Assembly (NCBI GenBank): GCA_020086605.1
Contig: JACBWW010000018.1
Location: 16,108,419-16,172,418, forward strand
Reading direction: 5' to 3'
Source of the DNA: Lanius collurio
Taxonomy: Eukaryota > Chordata > Aves > Passeriformes > Laniidae
Length of the DNA stretch: 64,000 bases
The stretch's first letter is position 1. Each line of letters begins with the position of its first letter. The notes below the pieces were generated by a model that saw only the letters and a list, made by a program, of their open reading frames with translations, was not told the DNA's origin and ran no database searches. Position numbers and translations under genes: made by a program. Below are positions 56,595 through 64,000 of this stretch, piece after piece.

Positions 56595-56764
56595 CCTCCG
56601 CAGGAGACATCCCCAAAAATCAAACCGCCTCCCTGCACCCACCTCCCACTGTGGGGTATCCTCCTTGTCCACAAGGGTGGGAATACCGGAGCCATCCTCA
56701 GGCTCAGGCGCTAAAGGCACTGGGCAAAGGCGTGTGCAGGGAGCCGGGGGGAGCCGGGGATGAC

Positions 56765-59700
56765 CTAGAGCTGGGTGCTGGTGACAGCACTCACCCCGTG
56801 CACCAGCACGGTGGGGCCCAGCCCACGGGTGAGCAGCTCCAGCTGGTGCAGGTAGAGTGGGTAGAGGCCGGTGTCGGCCGGCGGCCGTGGCAGGTACAGG
56901 AAGCGCACGGCTGGCGCGGGACTCTGCTCCAGGACCAGTTTGTTGGCGGCACACACGTACTCATCTGACACTTGGGTGGTGTTGGTCGGGAAGTTCACAA
57001 CCCCTTCCTCCTCTTCCTCCTCCTCCGCTGGCCCTCCTGGGGGTCCTCGGCAGGTTTGCCAGTGCAGGCGGGTGATGGCATCCCAGGGCACCAGCTGGAT
57101 CTGGGCCTGGATGCGCAAGTCCTTGAGGAGCTGGCGGAGCTTCTCCTCCTGGGCATGGGGCATGGTGCCCGCCTCCACACAGAGGAAGAGGCGCAGGCGG
57201 GCCCGGCGCCAGGCCCGCGCCATGTTGAGGACACAGGCCATCTGCAGCAGGAACAGGCTGCAGGTGTCAGCGTAGCGGGCGCTGTCGGGCCGCAGCAGGT
57301 TGACAGGCCAGACGTGGATGGTGGGCGGGGGGCTGGCGGCCCGCCGCAGCTCCCAGGCCTTGTCCAGGCTCTCCAGCTGCCGGGCCAGCAGGACGTTGCG
57401 AAGCATCTTGAGGGCGTCAGCCACAATGCCCACATACTCCCGGGCTGACAGCAGCTTGGGGGTGGTGGGTGTCCGCAGTGGGGGGAAGCCCAGGGGGACC
57501 TCCTCACGGGCGCTGGTGAAGGCAGGGTGCCGGGCTAGACCATCCTGCGGTGCTTCATCATCGTAGAAGCCCAGCACCAGGGTGTTGGGGCGCATCCCAC
57601 CTGCCAGAGAGACCGTGCCAGCCCAGCTGAGCAGAGGCAGAGGGCTCCACCAGCCCTCCTGACACTGCAGGGGCCAACAAGCCACAGCTTGACTTTGGCA
57701 TTGCTCACCCTGCCAATTCCAGAGCCTTCAGGATCACAACCAGATATATCCAAGACTTGACCCAATTTTGGCACTGCCCACACAATACCTCTCCAACTTG
57801 GCTTTGGGACTGCCCACACCAGGTGCTTCCAAACCCCTTGGCATCTCTCATCCAGGTGTCTTCAAGCCCCTCAACACTGCCAAAAGAGATGCTTCCAAAG
57901 CCCAGCTTGCCTACAGCACCGCTCACCCCAGATGTCTCCAAGAGCAAACCTGGCACTGGCATCGGCCATCAGATGCCTCCAAACCCCTTAGCACTTCTCA
58001 GCCCACAGGGACAGCAGGATGGACCCTCACCCATGTCCACAACAGGCACCACTTACCAAGGCCAGAGGTGAAGAGGAGCTGCCGGACACCGTGCCGCACT
58101 GAGGGCGCAAGGGTGAGGCTGACAAAGGCCTTGACATTCAGTTTGTCCACCAAGCTCAGCCACGAGTCCTGCTGGGGCTGCAGTGGATCTGAGGGCAGCA
58201 TGTCTGGGTGGGGGGCAGAACCAGCATCAGTGGGACAGATATCCCATACTGGAGCTAACCCCAATGTCCACCCCTGCCGCAAAACTAGTGCCAACCCCTG
58301 TGCCCACCTCAGCACCCCTGAGATGGAGGGGGGATGCAGGTGCTTACAGAGAGAGATACAAAATTATACATAAATGTAGAAAAAAAACCCAGGCGGCCCC
58401 ATCCCCACTCCCCAATTTCAGGCCATTAGTCACCACAGCAACGGCAGGGAAGGGGGGAACAGAGCCTGTGCATCAGCCATGATGTGTGCCAGGAAGAGCA
58501 CGCGTGTGCAAACCAACACACACCAGGGTGCAAACATACCCGAGGCACCTGGACACACAGCAGCAGGCAGAAGGTGAGGATGGACACAGGCACACGCGTG
58601 TGCAAGGCTGTGCTGAGTGTGTGCCCACGTGTGTGCTGGGTGTGCACAGGCGCTAACCTGGGTGGCACATGCCACATGTACATGCCAACATCAACATGTG
58701 TAGGAGCCCCATGGGGATGTGTAGGGATGGACACTTGTGCACACACATGTACAAGTGTGTGCACAGGAGGCATGGGACAGACAACTCAGTGATGTCCCTC
58801 ATATCAGCCAAGCCAAATGTGCCACACGTGCTCAAAATGCTGACATTCCCCAGCCATCAGCTGGACAGCAGTGTCAACCAAGGTGTCCGGGAGCCCCTAG
58901 GCACCACAGCAAAGTGGCCATTAGCACAGGAGACAGTGCAGATCCTCACCCAAGTCCTGCAGCTCCACGTGGCCCAGGACATAGAGGCCACTCTTCTTGA
59001 GGTCATTGACAAAGTCGATGAGGCGGGCGCTGCCTCGCGGGTTCTGCACCATCAGCAGCATCTGCGGGCGCCAGAACTTGACATGGTCCTTCCGCACATC
59101 CAGCATCAGCAGGTACTTCCGCACCTGGAGGACGGAGGGAGGCAAACAGGTGAGGAATCCTTTTTGTTTCACCAAACCACTCCCTGGGGATGCCAGTCCT
59201 GAGGACATGCTACCCAGGACAGAGCTCAGTGCCACGGGGACACCAGCTTTCCACCCCATAAGGGGACAACAGGAGGACAGGGCTCACCTGATGAAAGATG
59301 AGGGCCTGGCTGATGTAGCCCCAGGTGCTGCTGGGTGAGAGGTAGTGAAGGGCAAGGAGGAGGAGGAGGAGGAAGCCCAGGCTCGCCGAGGCTGACACGG
59401 GGCTGATGAGGAACATCATGACGCAGCAGCCTGCGATGCCCAGCAGGCACGTGTGCCAAGTGAAGTACCGGAAAGTGGGCCTGGAGCATGGAGGAGGGGA
59501 CACCTGCTATCATGTGGTGCCCATGCTGACTGTAGGGAGGGCACAGCAAGGTGAGCTGTGCCAAAGGGCCACACCAGCCACCCCCAGTGATTCCACTGTA
59601 ACAGCCCAGGGCATGTCAGGCACCCCATGCGCCTGGAGGAGAAGTTATGGAGGAGAGATGGCATCTCTGGGCAGCCTGTTTCTACTAGCCCTGGGCAAAC

Positions 59701-62700
59701 AGGGCAGTGATGGCCATGGGGCTGGCATTGTCCTGGCACACCCAGGTAGTAATGGGCAGCGTGTGGCAGTGCTGGCAGCCATGGTGCCTGCTCATTCTGG
59801 TGCAGGGAGGCGGAGGCGGGGAGGCGAGAAGCTGTTATTTTCTCTAATTGCTGTTTTTCCTGAAAGGTAATTAAAATCCTTTTCCGCTGTGCTTGATGGA
59901 GACCTCGGAGGGGAGGGGGGAGGCACCAGATGTGGGGTGGGCGAGGGGCCTGTTGCTACCCACCCCAGCAGGCTTCCCCCCAGGCACTGATCCTGCCCTA
60001 TCCGTGACCAGCCAAGGGAGCAGTTGGGCTAGGCAGGGGGCCAAGCCCAAGCCTGGCACAGGCATCAGCTCTCCCTTGGGAATGGGGCCTTTGGGAGACT
60101 CCCGATCAGCGCCACCCAGCCCTAGCTGGGAAACCCCTCTGCCCACCTGGGGGACTCTCCCTGCTGTGGAGTCACAGCATCCTGCACCGAGGGCAGTGGG
60201 CACCACCCAGGAGGGAGATCAGGCTCCCCCTGGCCATTCCTCCGTGGCCCCTGCACCCCAGATGTGGGCAGCCCTACCAGCCCAGCCTCACACCAGAGTA
60301 CCCCACACACTGAGCCCCAGGCTGGGGCTGTCTGCCACACATACTCCTTCTTCCTGGAAGATTTTTTCTTCTCCTCCCACCCAGAATCCCCCTTCCTCCC
60401 TCCCCCTTCTCTGTTAGTTTAATTAGCACTAATGGAAAGTGGGCTCCATCACTGCTTGGCAAACTGCCTGGGGGATGCCGGCCGGGCACAGGCTATAAAT
60501 TACCTCTGGAAAGCCTAAGGGGAGGGGCGGTGGTACCCAGTGGTGCTGGATTTATCTGTACCCACTCAGCAAAGCAGTGCCAGTGCACAAGAACCATGCC
60601 AAGCCAGTGCCATTCCAGGACCTGTTCCCTTCTCCGTCCTCAGGGATGGGGGCTGTCTCTGTCCCCCTAATGCCCAGGAGAGGCGTGCCCAGCACCTCTG
60701 CCCACCACCTCATCATAAATTTCAGGCCCAGGGATGACAGAGGAATCACAGATAGAAGAAGGGAGGGGTGGGTGCCTGTCAAGCATCTCAGCATGTCCCC
60801 TGTGCCAGTGAGTACCTGAAATTAGGAGCTGAGGCCCATTCCAGAGCCAGGCAGGCCAGGTTGACAGTGGCATAAACCAGGAGGAAGAAGGTGGTCACAA
60901 CACTTGCAATGGTGTTAAGCTTCCCAGAAAAGAGCACAACCTGCAGAGAGCACAGGGTGAATGCATACCCTGGGATGGCACCTCAGGCATGTGCTCAAGC
61001 CATCCCTGTCCACTTGGGGTGTATCCCAGGGGTATGATGGGTAAGAGTACAGATTTATCCTTTGTCATTTATCCCTAACTTATGGGATACCTCCCACCTC
61101 AGGAAGAGAAGGGCACAACTGCAGCAGGACACCCAGGGCAGGGCTCCCAGGGCACGAATCCCCAGGGGCAGGGGGACATGCCAGGCTCCACAACACCCAG
61201 CCCATGTGACAACCCACCTTCACCCCAGCGAGGCCAGGGGAGGAGCATCACTGACAAACTCACCTGCACCACCAGCCAGGAGATGATCACTGCCATCACT
61301 GGGTTCCCACTGGCAGATGTCTTCTTGGCCAGCGACAGTGCCCGCCCTGCAAGGCAGAGCGGGGAGGTTGAGCTGGGACATCCCAGCAGGCACCCACAGG
61401 TTCAGCCACAAGCCAGGAGTCCTGTCCCCACCCTGGGTGCTGGGGCAGGGCCAAATTCCAGGGCATGCAAGCAACGCAAATGGGTACATGCCAGCCCACA
61501 AACCATCACCCCCACACCAAGAAGGGAGTTACTTGGTGTCAGGGCTGGTCCCCAGCAGGGACAACCTGCTGAGTGGGCTCCAACAAGTGCCACTGCACTC
61601 TGGGCACTCACCAAAGAGATCATCCCGTGCCAGAGCGTACAGGATGCGGGATGCCCCAATGAGGTTGCTCATAGCTGCAGAGAGGGTGGCAGCATAGATA
61701 CCCACGGTGACCAGTGGTGGGAAGATACTGATGTCACGCAAGAAGCCATAGTCTTTCTGCAGGAGGATCCTGGAGAGGGACACAGACACACTGGCATCCG
61801 TCTCAACCCAGAGCAGCATGCCTTGGCACAGGGACAGGTGGCTGTACCTGTTGCAGGTGGCACACATGAGGAAAGCCAGCAGGTTGTAGACGAGGTAGGT
61901 GAAGAGCACAGCAGAGATGGTGCCCCGTGGGATAGAGTAGCTTGGGCGCTTCAGGTCCCCTGTGGGCAGAAGCAGGCAGCATTAGTGCCCACAGGCACAG
62001 CACACCCCTGACCTCTCCCAGCCTCAGCTCCCATTCCTGGTGCCATCCTGCCAGGCACCTCCTGTCCATACCTGACATGTTGGAGCCTGCCATGATGCCA
62101 GTGCAGCCATTGAACATCACTGCGAAGACGGAGCTGAAGCTCATCATCTGCCCGGTGGTGTAGTCCACCCCATACCCACCTGCGGGACACATGGGCAGGG
62201 GCTGTGACAGGCTGCCCAGGGTGGCACAACCCCACCACAGGCCCTCTCCTCAATGTCCCCACACACAAACTACAGGAGAAACCACCCCATAGCACTTGCT
62301 TTGCACCCACCCTCCAGCAAACCCCATGTGATGTGGCAGTGCCAGCAGGCACAGCAGATAGGGTGGGGGAAGCCTCTCCTCACCACCCAGGTTGTCTCGC
62401 AGGGTGTCAAGGGAGAAGCCGGAGAAGAAGCCGTTATCGGTCTCAGTGCCATTGAAGTGGGGCAAGTGAATGGGCACTTTCAGGGGCCGTGTGGCAAAGA
62501 AGCTGACAAGGATGGTGCCCAGGACAGCTGCGACGATGAGGAAGATGAGGAAGGTGGCCTTGGCGTAGATGGAGGCACCCACGAGGCACACGAGCAGGCA
62601 GAGTGCTAGCAGCACAGTGCCATAGAGCAGCTCGTACCAGTAGCTCTGGGGCAGGACGTGGACGCCTGTGCCCGCTTCTTGCCCTGGACAGAGACAAGTC

Positions 62701-63356
62701 AGGATCAGCAAGGCTCAGAGGGTGCATCACTGGGAGCTGAGAGCTACCAGTGTTGTGTCAGGCATGATGAGCAGCAACTCACTGGCCAGAGAGCTGAGTG
62801 AGCCATGCTGGCTGTTCCAGGCATGGTGCTTGGCATGTCTAGTACAGCACTAGGGCTGCTCGGGTAATGGATACCTGCTGTCCCCTGCCACCATGCAGGG
62901 GGGGTACTCACCAGGTGGGATTCCAAAGCTGTCCACCACTGCCTCCACCAGCCCCAGAACATACAGGGCACTGCCACACACATTGGCCAGAAAAAACATG
63001 ATCCCGATGCTTCCCCCAAACTCTGGGCCCAAAGCACGGCTGATCATATCTTGCTCAAGTCAAGGGAAGATGTCAGCAGCACAAATCACCATCAGATGCT
63101 CCCATCCCTCTCTCCCAGGCCAAGGGGGTCCCAGCCTCAGCACGGCACCCCAAGGCCACTGGATAGTCACCCAGCTTTGTCCTTCATGCCCTGTCCCAGC
63201 AGCACCCACTGCAAAGGATACAGTAAGCTCCTCCAGCATCCAGTGCCCCATTGGTGGCAATGGCACACACGGACAGCACTGTCATGCCAATGATGAAATA
63301 TGCCACTGCGAACATGGCCAGGGCCTGGTACAAGCCAGCATGACCCACCACGAACC
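56765..63356 (-). CDS. SLC12A9: Solute carrier family 12 member 9-like protein, all but the N-terminal exon
   Basis: SLC12A9 (CIP1) belongs to the cation-chloride cotransporter family; its own transport activity is poorly defined. Exons in transcript order: 63356-63222, 63049-62912, 62683-62384, 62179-62072, 61959-61848, 61769-61612, 61346-61264, 60940-60816, 59480-59288, 59124-58950, 58203-58057, 57600-56765; all phases join into 835 residues ending [12 protein letters not shown]. Family stretches include [28 protein letters not shown], the core [45 protein letters not shown] and [15 protein letters not shown]. About 11 membrane segments lie in the first half and a cytosolic domain in the second, including seven consecutive Glu. 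NGT in the large extracellular loop is a glycosylation candidate. The start exon (about 60 residues ending FLRIG-like) is not in the window. It may be SLC12A9 itself or a paralogue; identity to the family is firm, orthology is not. Confidence 0.85.
57700..58030. repeat. Degenerate tandem repeat in SLC12A9-like last intron
   Basis: Diverged units of about 40-50 bp recur, sharing words such as TTGGCACTGCCCAC, GATGCTTCCAAAG, GATGCCTCCAAACCCCTT and GTGTCTTCAAGCCCCT. The block fills most of the intron between 57601 and 58056. Confidence 0.6.
59481..60815 (-). other. Largest SLC12A9-like intron seen, 1.3 kb, with two AT-rich cores
   Basis: Within this otherwise GC-rich intron, 59830-59885 contains CTCTAATTGCTG and GGTAATTAAAATCC, and 60405-60440 contains GTTTAATTAGCACTAATGG. 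Both are homeodomain-type cores in sharply AT-rich islands. They may be enhancers for this gene or for ECEL1. No exon-like sequence was seen. Confidence 0.35.
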
Positions 63357-64000
63357 CTGCCGAGGAAAGGGGAGGCCAGTATGCCCATTAGCTGAGCATA
63401 GACAACCTGCAGGATAGAGTCCCTGGGCACTGCCACCACACACACTTCAACCCACTGAGGCATGTGGCCACTCACATCCCTGTGCCCACAGCTTCACCCA
63501 GGACCTTCCAGCCCCTTCCCTTCCAGGATGAAGATGCTCCCACCCACAGCAGCACCCACCCATGTCCCCCACACTTAGGGTATCTCCATCTTCCACCCGT
63601 GTCTAACCCAGGTGAGCCCAAAAACCAAACAGGGAAGGGGCTCTGCTGCTGGGACCCCCGTGCCCCACTGCCACCGTTGTTCCCCAGTGTGGGGAGTCAG
63701 GAGCTCCCCATAGGGATCCCGCTTGCCTACAACACAGCAGGAAGCAGAAGCAGTCTGGCTGTCCCTGCCAGCCACGGCACCGCTCCCCGGGGGTGGGTGG
63801 GTGTTCCTGAGGAGAGCGGGCCCAGAGCCCCTCCGGCCCTGCCCGGGGTGACGGGAGCGATGCCGGCTGGCGACATTGCGGGCAGGAAGGGGACGCCCGC
63901 GGCTGTCTGTGGGCGATGCCCTATCTCAGCCACAAGCCAGGCCGCGGATGTGCCCGCGGGAGAGGCAAGGGGGGTCACCGGGGCATCGGCACCGCAAGGA
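63357..64000 (-). other. First visible SLC12A9-like intron and CpG-rich window edge
   Basis: Phase-1 intron preceding the [15 protein letters not shown] exon. I translated the - strand in search of the expected VLSMFSIVVFLRIG-type end of exon 1 and did not find it. CpG density rises after about 63780, which may mark the edge of the gene's promoter island or a noncoding exon. Confidence 0.5.

Noticed and set aside
63727..63978. Possible first coding exon of the SLC12A9-like gene
   Set aside because: The frame (MTPLASPAGTSAAW...) lacks the conserved end expected before the FVVGHAG exon and is only a CpG-rich open stretch.

Overview
The window is vertebrate nuclear DNA, most likely from a bird. 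I base this on decayed CR1-type LINE fragments (near 9.2-9.6, 12.0-12.2 and 29.1-29.5 kb), short GC-rich introns of roughly 70-500 bp in the right half, and the gene order DIS3L2 - alkaline phosphatase genes - ECEL1, which matches human 2q37. The species cannot be named from the sequence alone. All splice models were built by hand. Exon boundaries were accepted when phases agreed and the protein continued through a recognised family.

Layout. Bases 1-21940 are one long intron of DIS3L2 (+ strand) with no exon I can recognise. Seven DIS3L2 3' exons follow (21941-31723): the end of the RNB ribonuclease domain and the S1 domain, then a poly(A) signal near 32140. Two head-to-tail tissue-nonspecific-unlike (intestinal/placental-type) alkaline phosphatase genes come next, 33466-36658 and 37402-40484, each with 11 exons. 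The second is intact (517 aa). The first encodes 538 aa with every metal and catalytic residue kept, but its exon 8 donor reads AT instead of GT, and read-through hits a stop within three codons.

ECEL1 lies on the - strand (41365-49360, 17 coding exons, 761 aa). It is a neuronal M13-family membrane metallopeptidase homologue and ends tail-to-tail with the second phosphatase; their poly(A) signals are about 140 bp apart. Its upstream region (49.4-56.7 kb) holds a CpG island with an unusual CpG-rich minisatellite and several AT-rich islands with homeodomain-like cores. Farther upstream, also on the - strand, is a near-complete SLC12A9-like cation-chloride-cotransporter-family gene (56765-63356; 12 exons seen, the N-terminal exon lies outside the window). 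In human the place next to ECEL1 is taken by PRSS56 and CHRND, and SLC12A9 is on another chromosome, so this copy is the main synteny surprise.

The genes are not an operon or pathway; they are ordinary neighbours: an RNA exonuclease, GPI-anchored ectophosphatases, a neuronal peptidase-like protein and a transporter-family protein. I found no clearly undescribed biological system. The observations most worth checking are the AT donor in the first phosphatase and the SLC12A9-like gene beside ECEL1.
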